Shown: positions 40,970 through 53,165, numbered from the stretch's first letter. The stretch is 64,000 bases of DNA from Bilophila wadsworthia ATCC 49260 (GCF_000701705.1 NZ_JNJP01000017.1:3341-67340); one strand, 5' to 3'. Translations and numbers: made by a program. Notes: generated by a model not told the origin, from the sequence alone.

Positions 40970-42340
40970 ATGACTTACGATAAAGCTGAATTGGTCGCTC
41001 TGGACAAAAAGTACGTTTGGCACCACCTGACCCAGCACAAGAATTTCGAGCCCGCCATTTATGTGAAGGGCGAAGGGATGCGCATCACCGACATCGACGG
41101 CAAGACCTATCTTGACGCCGTGTCCGGCGGCGTGTGGACCGTCAACGTCGGCTACGGCCGCAAGGAAATCGTCGACGCCGTCGCCAAGCAGATGATGGAA
41201 ATGTGCTACTTCGCCAACGGCATCGGCAACGTCCCCACCATCAAGTTCTCTGAAAAGCTGATCTCCAAGATGCCCGGCATGAGCCGCGTGTATCTCTCCA
41301 ACTCCGGTTCCGAAGCCAACGAAAAGGCTTTCAAGATCGTCCGTCAGATCGGCCAGCTGAAGCACGGCGGCAAGAAGACCGGCATCCTGTACCGCGCTCG
41401 TGACTACCACGGCACCACCATCGGCACCCTGAGCGCTTGCGGCCAGTTCGAACGTAAAGTTCAGTACGGTCCCTTCGCTCCCGGTTTCTATGAATTCCCC
41501 GACTGCGACGTCTACCGCTCCAAGTTCGGCGATTGCGCCGACCTCGGTGTGAAGATGGCCAAGCAGCTTGAAGAAGTCATCCTGACCGTGGGTCCGGACG
41601 AACTCGGCGCCGTGATCGTGGAACCGATGACCGCTGGCGGCGGCATCCTCGTTCCCCCGGCTGGCTACTATGAAACCATCCGCGAGATCTGCGACAAGTA
41701 CGAACTGCTCCTGATCATCGACGAAGTCGTTTGCGGCCTTGGCCGTACCGGCAAGTGGTTCGGCTACCAGCACTTCAACGTCCAGCCCGACATCGTCACG
41801 ATGGCTAAGGGCGTCGCTTCCGGCTACGCTCCCATCTCCTGCACCGTGACGACCGAAAAGGTCTTCCAGGACTTCGTCAACGACCCGGCCGATACCGACG
41901 CCTACTTCCGCGACATCTCCACCTTCGGCGGCTGCACCTCCGGTCCCGCCGCGGCTCTGGCCAACATCGAAATCATCGAACGTGAAAACCTGCTCGAAAA
42001 CTGCACGAAGATGGGCGACCGCCTCCTCGAAGGTCTCAAGGGCCTGATGGCGAAGCATCCCATCATCGGCGACGTTCGCGGCAAGGGCCTGTTCGCCGGT
42101 ATCGAAATCGTGAAGGATCGCGCCACGAAGGAACCCATTGCTGAAGCCGTCGCCAACGCGATGGTCGGCGCCGCCAAGCAGGCTGGCGTGCTCATCGGCA
42201 AGACCTCTCGCTCCTTCCGCGAATTCAACAACACCCTGACCCTCTGCCCGGCCCTGATCGCCACTGAAGCCGACATCGACGAAATCGTCGCCGGTATCGA
42301 CAAGGCGTTCACCACCGTCGAACAGAAGTTCGGTCTGTAA
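40970..42340 (+). CDS. tpa: Taurine:pyruvate aminotransferase
   Basis: 456 residues of the class III PLP aminotransferases. YLSNSGSEANEKAFKIVRQ binds the cofactor phosphate, LLIIDEVVCGLGRTGKWFGYQ carries the PLP-ring aspartate, and MAKGVASGYAPIS holds the Schiff-base lysine. The N-terminus MTYDKAELVALDKKYVWHHLT matches my recollection of Bilophila-type Tpa. It converts taurine and pyruvate to sulfoacetaldehyde and alanine. The start with GAGGA upstream replaces a longer frame lacking a ribosome-binding site. It has the same strong codon bias as ald and sarD. Confidence 0.95.
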   Translation: MTYDKAELVALDKKYVWHHLTQHKNFEPAIYVKGEGMRITDIDGKTYLDAVSGGVWTVNVGYGRKEIVDAVAKQMMEMCYFANGIGNVPTIKFSEKLISKMPGMSRVYLSNSGSEANEKAFKIVRQIGQLKHGGKKTGILYRARDYHGTTIGTLSACGQFERKVQYGPFAPGFYEFPDCDVYRSKFGDCADLGVKMAKQLEEVILTVGPDELGAVIVEPMTAGGGILVPPAGYYETIREICDKYELLLIIDEVVCGLGRTGKWFGYQHFNVQPDIVTMAKGVASGYAPISCTVTTEKVFQDFVNDPADTDAYFRDISTFGGCTSGPAAALANIEIIERENLLENCTKMGDRLLEGLKGLMAKHPIIGDVRGKGLFAGIEIVKDRATKEPIAEAVANAMVGAAKQAGVLIGKTSRSFREFNNTLTLCPALIATEADIDEIVAGIDKAFTTVEQKFGL

Positions 42341-42351
42341 GAATTGAAAAG

Positions 42352-42379
42352 CCCGATGCCTTCATCCGGAGGCATCGGG
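42352..42379 (+). terminator. Hairpin between tpa and sarD
   Basis: A 10-bp perfect stem CCCGATGCCT / AGGCATCGGG with an 8-base loop, then ACTTTG. The T-run is weak, so it may attenuate rather than stop transcription into sarD. Confidence 0.6.
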
Positions 42380-42467
42380 ACTTTGATTCCGAAAATCGTC
42401 GGCAGGGCAAGGCAGCGCTTTGTCCTGCTTCGGCATATGAAGACTTCAACAACGCGAGGATACGACA

Positions 42468-43631
42468 ATGGCTTTTGTGCATTACACCGTCAAGAAGATC
42501 GTGCATGGCCTCGGCGCTATTAAAGAAGCCGCTAACGAAGTGAAGAACCTCAAAGGTTCCAAAGCGTTCATCGTGACCGACCCCGGTCTGGCCAAGATCG
42601 GCGTCCAGAAGCCCCTCGAAGAAGCCCTGACCGCCGGCGGCATCGAATGGAAGCTGTACGCTGAAGCCCAGCTGGAACCCAGCATGGATTCCATCCAGCA
42701 CTGCACCGACGAAGCCAAGGCTTTCGGCGCTGACGTGATCATCGGTTTCGGCGGCGGTTCCGCCCTCGACACCACGAAGGCCGCTTCCGTGCTGCTTTCC
42801 AACGAAGGCCCCATCGACAAGTACTTCGGCATCAACCTGGTTCCGAATCCTTCCCTGCCCTGCATCCTGATCCCCACCACGTCCGGCACCGGCTCTGAAA
42901 TGACCAACATTTCCGTGCTCGCCGACACCAAGAACGGCGGCAAGAAGGGCGTTGTTTCCGAATACATGTATGCCGACACCGTCATCCTCGACGCTGAGCT
43001 GACCTTCGGTCTGCCTCCCCGCGTGACCGCCATGACCGGCGTTGACGCTTTCGTTCATGCCATGGAATCCTTCTGCGGCATCGCTGCGACCCCGATCACC
43101 GACGCCCTGAACCTTCAGGCCATGAAGCTGGTCGGTGCCAATATCCGCCAGGCCTATGCCAACGGCAAGAACGCCGCCGCCCGCGACGCCATGATGTACG
43201 CCTCCGCTCTCGCCGGCATGGGCTTCGGCAACACCCAGAACGGCATCATCCATGCCATCGGCACGACCCTGCCCGTGGAATGCCACATTCCTCACGGCCT
43301 GGCCATGTCCTTCTGCGCTCCCTTCAGCGTGGGCTTCAACTACATCGCCAATCCCGAGAAGTACGCCATCGTGGCCGACATCCTGCGTGGCGATGACCGT
43401 TCCGGCTGCATGAGCGTGATGGACCGCGCCGCCGACGTGGAAGACGCCTTCCGCGATCTGCTGAACGACCTCGACATCGCCACCGGCCTCTCCAACTACG
43501 GCGTGAAGCGTGAAGACCTGCCCGCCTGTGCGGACCGCGCCTTCGCCGCCAAGCGCCTCCTGAACAACAACCCCCGCGCCGCTAGCCGCGACCAGATCCT
43601 TGCTCTGCTCGAAGCCAACTTCGAAGCCTAG
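42468..43631 (+). CDS. sarD: Sulfoacetaldehyde reductase (iron-dependent alcohol dehydrogenase)
   Basis: 387 residues of the group III iron-type alcohol dehydrogenases. The NAD-binding GFGGGSALDTTKAAS is followed by PTTSGTGSEMTN, and the metal ligands sit in GVDAFVHAMES, GIIHAIGT and CHIPHGLAMS. Beside tpa, it is the known SarD, which reduces sulfoacetaldehyde to isethionate with NADH; isethionate is then cleaved elsewhere by IslA to yield sulfite for respiration. GAGGAT precedes the ATG. IslAB genes are not in the window. Confidence 0.93.
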   Translation: MAFVHYTVKKIVHGLGAIKEAANEVKNLKGSKAFIVTDPGLAKIGVQKPLEEALTAGGIEWKLYAEAQLEPSMDSIQHCTDEAKAFGADVIIGFGGGSALDTTKAASVLLSNEGPIDKYFGINLVPNPSLPCILIPTTSGTGSEMTNISVLADTKNGGKKGVVSEYMYADTVILDAELTFGLPPRVTAMTGVDAFVHAMESFCGIAATPITDALNLQAMKLVGANIRQAYANGKNAAARDAMMYASALAGMGFGNTQNGIIHAIGTTLPVECHIPHGLAMSFCAPFSVGFNYIANPEKYAIVADILRGDDRSGCMSVMDRAADVEDAFRDLLNDLDIATGLSNYGVKREDLPACADRAFAAKRLLNNNPRAASRDQILALLEANFEA

Positions 43632-43656
43632 TCCTCGGATTTGAGATAAGCCATTG

Positions 43657-43697
43657 ACCGGGGGAGGAAAGGCGCACTGCGCAATTCCTCCCCCGGT
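43657..43697 (+). terminator. Terminator after sarD
   Basis: A 13-bp perfect stem ACCGGGGGAGGAA / TTCCTCCCCCGGT with a 15-base loop, itself partly self-complementary (GCGC), followed by TTCTTCG. Confidence 0.7.
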
Positions 43698-43754
43698 TTC
43701 TTCGTTTCAATGCTCCATATAGGAGGATCACCTTCAGGCGTTGAAAAAACGAAA

Positions 43755-43786
43755 GAAAAGCCCTGAACAAGCATTCAGGGCTTTTC
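43755..43786. terminator. Second, bidirectional terminator before the nitroreductase gene
   Basis: Stem GAAAAGCCCTGAA / TTCAGGGCTTTTC, loop of six bases, with T-runs on both strands. It backs up the sarD terminator and ends the convergent nitroreductase gene. Confidence 0.8.
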
Positions 43787-43822
43787 TTTTGTTTCTTCAG
43801 GGATTGGGTACGTACCAGCGGT

Positions 43823-44611
43823 TTACTCTATGGCCGTCAAACGCACGGGCTTGCGCGGGGGAACACGGGCATACTGGACGGCAGGGTACCCGATCATGAG
43901 CCCTCCGCAGATTTTGCGGCCTTCGGGAAGAGGGATGCCGAGGTCTACGCCGTTGCTGGCTGCGGCGATGACGAAACCGCTCCAGCAAGTCCCGATGCCG
44001 TAGCTGTGCAGGGCGAGCTCCAGATAGCTGACGGCGGCGGCACAGTCGAGAGCGTTCCACGGCATGTTGGCGTCGCCGTGCGCGAGGATGAGGGAGGGGG
44101 CCCCCCGCAGGATCGGATCCTGCCCGGCGCGGAAAGCCGATGCCACATGGCTGTATTTTCCGGTAAGCGTCGACATCCAGTCCGCCACGCGGGAGGCAAG
44201 ATCGTGCAGCCTGTCGCGGCCTTCCACCAGCAGCCACGCCACCTCCTCACAGTTGGACGCCGTCGGCGCGTAGCGGGCCTCTTCCAGCGCCTTGAGGAGC
44301 ACGTTGCGATCAACGGGTTCGTCTTTATACGCGCGGGTGGAGCGCCGCGTCTTAAACAGCATGTCGCGTTGCAAGTCGGAAAGCGGGGCATCCTCGACAA
44401 GCGGCAGGGAAGAGGGCGCGATATGTTCCAAGGTCAGGGCCGCCTTGGGACAGACGGCGACGCAGTGGCCGCACCGGATGCAGCGGGCCAGAGCCCCGTG
44501 CAGGACATCCACAGACCCGTTGGTGTGGCGTCCGAGGATGCGCTGCGGGCATACGCTGATGCAGCGCCCGCACCGGATGCAATGATCTTGGTTGAGTTCA
44601 AGAGAAACCAT
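43823..44611 (-). CDS. Ferredoxin-nitroreductase fusion protein
   Basis: 262 residues. Two N-terminal [4Fe-4S] motifs (CIRCGRCISVCP and CIRCGHCVAVCP) precede an FMN nitroreductase-family domain with TRRSTRAYKDEPV, APTASNCEEVAW and GRKICGGLMIGYP. Such fusions probably pass electrons from ferredoxin clusters to FMN; the physiological substrate is unknown. I placed the start at the ATG with AAAGGA seven bases upstream rather than a frame 105 codons longer whose extension is Arg/Ser-rich noise. Confidence 0.88.
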   Translation of the reverse strand: MVSLELNQDHCIRCGRCISVCPQRILGRHTNGSVDVLHGALARCIRCGHCVAVCPKAALTLEHIAPSSLPLVEDAPLSDLQRDMLFKTRRSTRAYKDEPVDRNVLLKALEEARYAPTASNCEEVAWLLVEGRDRLHDLASRVADWMSTLTGKYSHVASAFRAGQDPILRGAPSLILAHGDANMPWNALDCAAAVSYLELALHSYGIGTCWSGFVIAAASNGVDLGIPLPEGRKICGGLMIGYPAVQYARVPPRKPVRLTAIE

Positions 44612-44937
44612 ATGCAGTCCTTTGGAAGCGTTTCGGAAAAGACACCGTTTCCCGGCGGCTTCCCGCCTTTTGTGTCTGAAGAGGACGTTGTTGCGCCTGT
44701 TCGCTCTGGTTTCCGGGTGTCCCCTTCGGCAAAAAGGGAGCTCGGTGGGAAGGAGAAAAGAAAGGGCGGAAACCGGAAAACAGCGGGCGGATCTCCTTGC
44801 GGGCGAAGGCGGGCCGTGCCCATACCCCGGCGTCCGCGATGGCAAGTGGATGCGGCGAGGAGAAAGGGCATGGCACGGGGGATATCCGTTCTTTTCCCAA
44901 AGAGGCCCGCTTCTCCTCCTCCGCATGTCCGGACGGG
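44612..44937. other. Intergenic region between uvrA and nitroreductase gene
   Basis: 326 bases, purine-rich in patches, with no credible gene. Short GC hairpins are present but no clear terminator or member of the palindrome family. Confidence 0.4.
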
Positions 44938-47862
<2,925 letters not shown>

Positions 47863-48037
47863 GAGGTTCCTTGGAAAGTCTGTCCAGACTGGGGTGTCTT
47901 GCGGGTGAATCGCCACTTCCGCCGAGCCTGCCGGGGGCGTGGCCGTTTAACTGTCTTATCCCATATGGTTGTTGTCTTTCAGCGTCGTTTTCGCATGTGA
48001 GGCGAAGTCTTCCCGGCGCTCTTCCATGCCCTGCCGG

Positions 48038-48739
48038 TCAGATTGTTCCGGCAAAGGAGGCCGTCAGTGCGCACAGGCCCACGACGGCAAACAGCGACGG
48101 GAGCATGTTCGACAGAGAAATGCGGGTGATTTCGAGCATGTTGAGGCCGATGCCGATGATGAGCGTGCCGCCGACGGCTGTGAGTTCCGTCATGGTTGCG
48201 GGGTCAAGCCAGCTTTGGAGGCTGCCCGCGAGCAGTGTGAGCGCCCCCTGATAGATAAGCACGGGGATGGCCGAGAACAAGACCCCGAGCCCGTAGGCCG
48301 AGGCCATCGCCAGCGCCGCGAAGCTGTCGATGATGGTCTTGGAAAGGACCACGGCCCGATCGCCCCTGAGCCCCTCGTCGAATGAGCCGATGATGGCCAT
48401 CGCGCCGATGCAGAACAGGACCGAAGCGTTGACCATGCCTTCGGTAAACAGCGGGTTGGACGACTTGAGCCGCCCTTTCAGCCAGTCCCCCACGCGGATG
48501 AGCCGGGCTTCGAGCCCGATCATTTCGCCGGCGACCGAGCCGATGACGATACTGAAAATGACGATGAGGGGATTTTGCGTGAGCAGGGCCATTTTGAACC
48601 CGATGACCAGCACGCAGAGGCCGAGCCCCTGAAAGACGATGGCACGGACACGTTCCGGCAGGCGGGCTCCGAAGGCAAGCCCCACAAGGCTGCCGATGGT
48701 GATGCCCAAAGCGTTGATGATGGCCCCGAGAGGGATCAT
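48038..48739 (-). CDS. DUF554 membrane protein (copy 1)
   Basis: About 233 residues with seven or so membrane helices. The DUF554 pattern is clear: MIPLGAIINALGITIGSLVGL, GEMIGLEARLIRVGDW, EGMVNASVLFCIGAMAIIGSFDEGLRGD and GGTLIIGIGLNMLEI. Function in this family is not established. Its ATG overlaps the stop of the hydrogenase protease (ATGA), so the two are translated together. A paralogue lies at 56.6 kb. Confidence 0.88.
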   Translation of the reverse strand: MIPLGAIINALGITIGSLVGLAFGARLPERVRAIVFQGLGLCVLVIGFKMALLTQNPLIVIFSIVIGSVAGEMIGLEARLIRVGDWLKGRLKSSNPLFTEGMVNASVLFCIGAMAIIGSFDEGLRGDRAVVLSKTIIDSFAALAMASAYGLGVLFSAIPVLIYQGALTLLAGSLQSWLDPATMTELTAVGGTLIIGIGLNMLEITRISLSNMLPSLFAVVGLCALTASFAGTI

Positions 48740-49227
48740 GCCCGTGTCTCCCCGTTGCCGTACCGTTTCAGCCATTCCCCGATTTCCTTCCTCGCCAGCG
48801 CGAGGAATTCGGGGAACACGGCCTGCACATCATCCGAGAGGCCGATATTCCACGTTACATAATCTTTGGGCTCCACGCCGAGCACGAGGAGTTCGGATTT
48901 GGTGCCGAACAGCTTTTCGGCCATGCGCAGAGAGTCGATCAGGTCGATGTCGTGGATGGAGAGGCGCTGCTTGTCGTCCTTGATCAGCGCGTCCTCGGTG
49001 AGTCGGTAGAGGGTCCCCGGCTTGCCGCCGCAGTGCACCACGTCGAGCACCAGCAGATGGGAATAGCCCTTGAAGCTGTAGAAGATGTCCTGCGTGAACG
49101 TCCCCCCCTCGCGTATGGTAACCTGCTCCGGCCAGGCTTCCTTCATCAGTTCCTGTGAGGCGAACACGCCCACCCCGTCATCCGTGAGCAGCATGTTTCC
49201 TATTCCGAGCACCAGCAGTTTGTTCAT
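48736..49227 (-). CDS. [NiFe]-hydrogenase maturation protease (HyaD/HybD family)
   Basis: 163 residues. The N-terminal LVLGIGNMLLTDDGVGVFASQEL has the nickel-binding Glu/Asp equivalent region, and LLVLDVVHCGGKPGTLYRL the second metal aspartate. It clips the C-terminal tail of the hydrogenase large subunit after nickel insertion, together with HypC-type factors. The start is MNKLLVLG (AAGGATC upstream); the longer frame runs through an intergenic repeat. It is coupled to the DUF554 gene, a pairing I would not have predicted. Confidence 0.9.
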   Translation of the reverse strand: MNKLLVLGIGNMLLTDDGVGVFASQELMKEAWPEQVTIREGGTFTQDIFYSFKGYSHLLVLDVVHCGGKPGTLYRLTEDALIKDDKQRLSIHDIDLIDSLRMAEKLFGTKSELLVLGVEPKDYVTWNIGLSDDVQAVFPEFLALARKEIGEWLKRYGNGETRA

Positions 49228-49264
49228 GAGGGGGATCCTTGATCGGGGATGGAAGGGCGAGGAC

Positions 49265-49391
49265 TTGGGGAAGGGAGGGAGAACCTTTCTGAAGAACCCC
49301 CATAAAGGGGGCAAGCGGCTTCTCCCTGCCTTCCCCAACCCCCATCCCTCCCTCTCCCAAGACGTTCGTGTTTATTGAATCCCTGTTCCGG
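49265..49391. repeat. Intergenic palindromic repeat, copy 4 (with insert module)
   Basis: Arms GGGGAAGGGAGGGAGAA... and ...TTCTCCCTGCCTTCCCC enclose an inner module, CCCCCATAAAGGGGGCAAGC. The tail reads CGTGTTTATTGAATCCCTGT. It lies just upstream of the hydrogenase protease gene. Confidence 0.75.
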
Positions 49392-49520
49392 AAGTGTACG
49401 GCTCATCGGGATCGGGGCATTGCCGGGAGTGAAGGTGCGGTTCGGAGGGAAGCGCATCCCCTCCATTTTCTCAGCAAAGGCGACTTTCTTCAAGTCTTTT
49501 CAGGAAAGAATCTCAACATG

Positions 49521-49548
49521 AAAAAGCCCCGTCCCTTGGGGACGAGGC
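49521..49548 (-). terminator. Terminator of htpG
   Basis: A 10-bp stem GCCCCGTCCC / GGGACGAGGC with a 3-base loop, followed on the minus strand by TTTTT. It is about 180 bases past the htpG stop, beyond repeat copy 5. Confidence 0.65.
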
Positions 49549-49613
49549 TCATTGGGGGACAGCTTCAGTGCGGCCCTTTGTGCCGGACAGCGCCGGAACC
49601 TGCCGCCGCATAA

Positions 49614-49710
49614 AAAAGTCTTGGGAGAAGGGGAGGGGCTTGGGGGAAGGGAGGGAGAAGCCGCTTGCCCCCTTTATGGGGGGTCTCCAGAAAGGTTCCT
49701 CCCCTCTCCC
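49614..49710. repeat. Intergenic palindromic repeat, copy 5 (reverse, with insert module)
   Basis: Reverse orientation of the copy-4 subtype: GGGAGAAGCCGCTTGCCCCC then TTTATGGGGGG. It stands directly downstream of htpG. Confidence 0.7.
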
Positions 49711-49727
49711 AAAAGAGAATCCACCGC

Positions 49728-51653
49728 CTACAGCTTCTTCACATCGGCATACCACGCGCTGGCCTGCTCAAGGAGCTTGGTGGCGCGGCTGGCGAGGGCG
49801 TGCGGATCCTTGATGTAGCCGTCGAGCAGCAGGGTGGAGTCGAAAAGGCTCTGAATCATTTCGGCAAGCTGCGGATCGTCTGGATCGGCCTTGGAAAGCT
49901 TCAGCATCGTGCGGAGCAGCGGATGATCGCGGTTGATTTCGAAAATCTTCTGCGGGATGGAGTCGTCCTTCTGCATGACGCGCATCAGGCGTTCCATCGA
50001 AGAGGTCACGCCGTCGTCCGGGGAAACGAGGCAGGCCGGACTGTCCGCGAGCCGGTGGGACACGCGGGCGTCCTTGATCTGGTCGCCGAGCACCTTGCGG
50101 ATGGTCTCAAGGAGCTTGTCGAACTCGTTCATGTCCTCGTTGGACAGCGGCGCGGCCTTGGGCTGTTCGTCGGTGTCCGCGAAGGCGTCGAGCACGGCGC
50201 TGTCGGCGTGTTCCACGGCCTTGAAGGTGTAGTCCTTGTATTTCGCCAGCGTCTCCAGCGCGAACTCGTCGACGGGCTCATAGAGGTAGAGCACTTCGAG
50301 GCCCTTGCGGCGGAACACTTCGCTGTGCGGGTTGACCTTGGCGGCTTCGCGGCTCGGCGCGGCGACGTACCAGATTTCCTTCTGGCTTTCGCGGGCGCGG
50401 GAAATGTAGTCGTCCAGCGAGGTCAGGTCGTCGGCGTCTTCCATCGCGGAGGAGTTGAAGCGCAGCAGCGGGGTGATGCGGTCACGGTTGACGAAATCGC
50501 TGTAGCCGAGTTTGAAGACCTTGCCGTGCAGCTTCCAGAAGCTGTTGTACTTTTCCGCGTCGTCCTTCGCCATCTTTTCGAGGTGGGACAGGATCTGCTT
50601 GCTGATGGTCTGCGAGATCTTGCGCAGGACGATGTTTTCCTGGAGCGTTTCGCGGGAAATGTTCAGGGGCAGGTCCTCGGTGTCCACCACGCCCTTGAGG
50701 AAGGCGAGGTAGTCGGGGATGAGCTCCTTGTTTTCACGCTGGATGAGCACGCGGCGGGCGTAGAGATCCAGCCCCCAGTGCTCGCGGTACGCGCCGAAGT
50801 AGTCCTTGGTGATGTCGGGAATGAACAGCAGGGCGTTGAACTGCACCGGAGCGTCCACGGACAGGTGCAGCACGTCGAGCGGATCTTTCTGGTCGTAGGT
50901 CAGGAACTTGTAAAATTCGTCGTACTGTTCCTTCTTGATGGAGAACTTGGGCTCGCGCCACAGGGCGGGCGTCGTGTTCACGCGTTCGCCGTCCACGAGG
51001 ATGGGGAAGGGGATGAAGCTCGAATGCGTGCGGATGATCCCTTCGATGCGGTATTTTTCCAGAAACTCCTTGTCGCCTTCCTTGATGAAGGCCCGGATGG
51101 TGGTGCCGCGCTTGATGTCGGCCTGATCCGGGGCTTCCTCCACGGTAAACGTGCCGGTCCCGTCGGAAATCCAGCGGTAGGCGGGGCCGTCGCCGGTGGC
51201 GGAGAGCGAGGTCACTTCAACCTTGTCCGCGACCATGAACACGGAATAGAAGCCGATGCCGAAGCGTCCGATGATGTTGGAAGCGTCGCTGGTCGTGCCG
51301 TCTTCGGCGGTCTGGGTGTGTTCCTTGAGGAAGGCTTCCGAACCGGAGTGGGCGATGGTCCCGAGGTTTTCGATCATCTCGTCGCGGGTCATGCCGATGC
51401 CTGTATCGGTGATGGTCAGGCAATTTTGCACTTTGTCCGAAGAGATCCGGATTTCGAGCGGCAAGTCGGCATCCCGGATGGCCTCGTGCTGCGTCTGGCT
51501 CTGGAGGAAGCGCAGCTTGTCCAGCGCATCCGAGGCGTTGGAAATGAGCTCACGCAAAAAAATCTCCCGGTTGGAATACAGGGAGTGGGTGAGGATATTC
51601 AGAACCTTACGGGTTTCGGCACGGAATTCATGATTGGTGGTCTGTTCAGACAT
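49728..51653 (-). CDS. htpG: Chaperone HtpG (Hsp90)
   Basis: 641 residues. The GHKL ATPase N-domain shows REIFLRELISNASDALDKLRF, TDTGIGMTRDEMIENLGTIAHSGSEAFL and GRFGIGFYSVFMVADKVEV. Middle and C-terminal dimerisation domains follow at normal length. It folds client proteins under stress in the cytoplasm. AGGAGG lies eight bases before the chosen ATG (MSEQTTNHEFRAETRK); the open frame upstream of it is repeat-derived. It is flanked by repeat copies 5 and 6. Confidence 0.96.
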   Translation of the reverse strand: MSEQTTNHEFRAETRKVLNILTHSLYSNREIFLRELISNASDALDKLRFLQSQTQHEAIRDADLPLEIRISSDKVQNCLTITDTGIGMTRDEMIENLGTIAHSGSEAFLKEHTQTAEDGTTSDASNIIGRFGIGFYSVFMVADKVEVTSLSATGDGPAYRWISDGTGTFTVEEAPDQADIKRGTTIRAFIKEGDKEFLEKYRIEGIIRTHSSFIPFPILVDGERVNTTPALWREPKFSIKKEQYDEFYKFLTYDQKDPLDVLHLSVDAPVQFNALLFIPDITKDYFGAYREHWGLDLYARRVLIQRENKELIPDYLAFLKGVVDTEDLPLNISRETLQENIVLRKISQTISKQILSHLEKMAKDDAEKYNSFWKLHGKVFKLGYSDFVNRDRITPLLRFNSSAMEDADDLTSLDDYISRARESQKEIWYVAAPSREAAKVNPHSEVFRRKGLEVLYLYEPVDEFALETLAKYKDYTFKAVEHADSAVLDAFADTDEQPKAAPLSNEDMNEFDKLLETIRKVLGDQIKDARVSHRLADSPACLVSPDDGVTSSMERLMRVMQKDDSIPQKIFEINRDHPLLRTMLKLSKADPDDPQLAEMIQSLFDSTLLLDGYIKDPHALASRATKLLEQASAWYADVKKL

Positions 51654-51777
51654 GGGAATCCTCCTGCAAAATCTTGGCCGGGATGCGCCCGGCGATCCAG
51701 CCCCAAAAATAAGTTTGCCTGTTGAATCGTCAAGGGGAGGGCAGCTCATGATAAGGTTTGAAAGAGTGGAGAGAATT

Positions 51778-51890
51778 GGGGAGGGGAGGGAAAACTTTTC
51801 TGAAGAAAAGTTTTCCCTCCCCTCCCCAAAACCCACCTCTCCCTTTCCAAAGACTTTTGACTTTATCGAATCCCTGTTCGCAGGTTTTTG
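51778..51890. repeat. Intergenic palindromic repeat, copy 6 (perfect 23-bp stem)
   Basis: A perfect 23-bp stem (51778-51800 / 51805-51827), loop TGAA, then a C-rich stretch and the tail GACTTTATCGAATCCCTGTT. It is the best-preserved full-length copy together with copy 9. Confidence 0.85.
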
Positions 51891-51936
51891 GGGATAGATT
51901 GCTGTTGGAGTAGCACCATTGCAAAGTTGAAGCGCG

Positions 51937-52740
51937 TTAGAGGGCGATGGATTCCAGATCGTCCGGGACAAACAGGTTGCCGGAGAAGTATTGGCGGCCT
52001 TCGGCCGTGTACAGCGTTTTGCGCTCGGGAAGGCGGGTGTCTTCGGTATGCCAGAGCACGAGGTTCTCCACGCCGAGCTCCGTTGCCGTTTCGCAGGCTT
52101 CACGGACCGTGCTGTGGTGCTTTTCGTAGGGCTTGAAGCGGTCGCGGTCCGCATAGAGGCAGAAAGCTTCACTGAGGAGCCAGCCGCTGCCAGCCGCGTA
52201 TTTCCGGCCTCGGGGCGTACAGGGTTCGTCGCCGAGGCAGGAGAGCTTTTTGCCGCTGTGGAGGCCCAACATGAAGCCAAACTGCTTTGCCTTGGTGGAA
52301 CCGATGTCGAAGAAGGTTGCCCGGTAGCTTCCGAACGGGCGTTCCTCGCCGTCCTCTACGGGGACGATATGGATGCGGTCGCCAATGTACTGCGTCATAC
52401 TGGCGGGTAAGGTCATGTCCGCGACGGAGTGGACGACTCCGGCGAGCTCATCATGGCAATACAGCGTAAACGTCCCCTCGTAGCTTCCTCCCCGGATGTT
52501 CTGGGCAACGGAGCGGATCATCCAGATCATCCCGAAAAGATGATCGGTGTGGCAATGGGTCAGGAACGCGTGATGGATGTCGGAAGGCCGGATGCCCGCC
52601 CGTTCAAGCTGGGTGAAGATGGCGTTGCCGCCGCCGGCATCCACAAGCAAGGGCTCCTTGCCGTCAAGAAGGATGAAACACGTGTTGTAACAGCGCGTGG
52701 CCCCGGCGTTGCCGGTCCCGAGGACAATGAGTTTTTCCAT
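51937..52740 (-). CDS. MBL-fold metallohydrolase (RNase Z-like)
   Basis: 267 residues of the metallo-beta-lactamase fold. LIVLGTGNAGATRCYNTCFILLDG and the metal motif THCHTDHLFGMIW (HxHxDH) are present. A later histidine lies in VLWHTEDTRLP. The layout resembles RNase Z/arylsulfatase-type proteins, but the sequence around YNTCF and FDIGSTKAKQFGFML indicates a distinct subfamily. Substrate unknown. It stands alone between htpG and the prfA operon. Confidence 0.85.
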   Translation of the reverse strand: MEKLIVLGTGNAGATRCYNTCFILLDGKEPLLVDAGGGNAIFTQLERAGIRPSDIHHAFLTHCHTDHLFGMIWMIRSVAQNIRGGSYEGTFTLYCHDELAGVVHSVADMTLPASMTQYIGDRIHIVPVEDGEERPFGSYRATFFDIGSTKAKQFGFMLGLHSGKKLSCLGDEPCTPRGRKYAAGSGWLLSEAFCLYADRDRFKPYEKHHSTVREACETATELGVENLVLWHTEDTRLPERKTLYTAEGRQYFSGNLFVPDDLESIAL

Positions 52741-52930
52741 GATATCCGCCGGAAGCGTTGTGATGGACAGTATGAAAAGAACCGTATGCGTCGCTCGCCG
52801 TCTGGCCAGCCACGGAATTCATTGCAAAGAAAGAAATACCCGCAAAGATGATAGAGAGAACCGCGCCGTTCCGCAAGAATGGGAAAACGGCCTTTTCCCG
52901 ATCCCGAACAAGCCCCACCTCAAACGGCAC

Positions 52931-52953
52931 AAAAAAAGCCGGACGACTCCGGC
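52931..52953 (-). terminator. Terminator of the rpmE-DUF1385-prfA operon
   Basis: A 6-bp stem GCCGGA / TCCGGC with a 4-base loop, followed by TTTTTTT on the minus strand, about 240 bases past prfA. Confidence 0.7.
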
Positions 52954-53066
52954 AGAACGTGTTCCTATCAGCAGAATGAAACGATAATACGCATAAAATA
53001 CAGCCGATCAAAACGCTTTGAACCTTCTTCTTATCCCTTTCCTTCCATACGGTAGGAACTCCTTCC

Positions 53067-53165
53067 GCGCGGCCTCCCCACCAGCCGAAAGTCTTTGGAG
53101 GGAGAGAGGAGGGGGGGGGAGGGGAGAGGGAACCTTTCTCCAGAAAGGTTCCCTCTCCCCTCCCC
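53067..53165. repeat. Intergenic palindromic repeat, copy 7 (perfect 24-bp stem, reverse)
   Basis: The tail CCCCACCAGCCGAAAGTCTT comes first, then a perfect 24-bp stem (53114-53137 / 53142-53165) with loop TCCA. The tail matches copy 1 (in reverse), defining a second tail type. Confidence 0.8.

Noticed and set aside
42380..42467. Possible sigma-54 promoter ahead of sarD (GG-N10-GC)
   Set aside because: The GG and GC dinucleotides fit by spacing only; the surrounding bases do not match TGGCAC or TTGCA. In GC-rich DNA this is expected by chance.
49665..51725. 686-codon open frame antisense to htpG
   Set aside because: Shadow of the HtpG coding frame; composition is Val/Gly/His/Glu-rich without structure and it begins inside a repeat.
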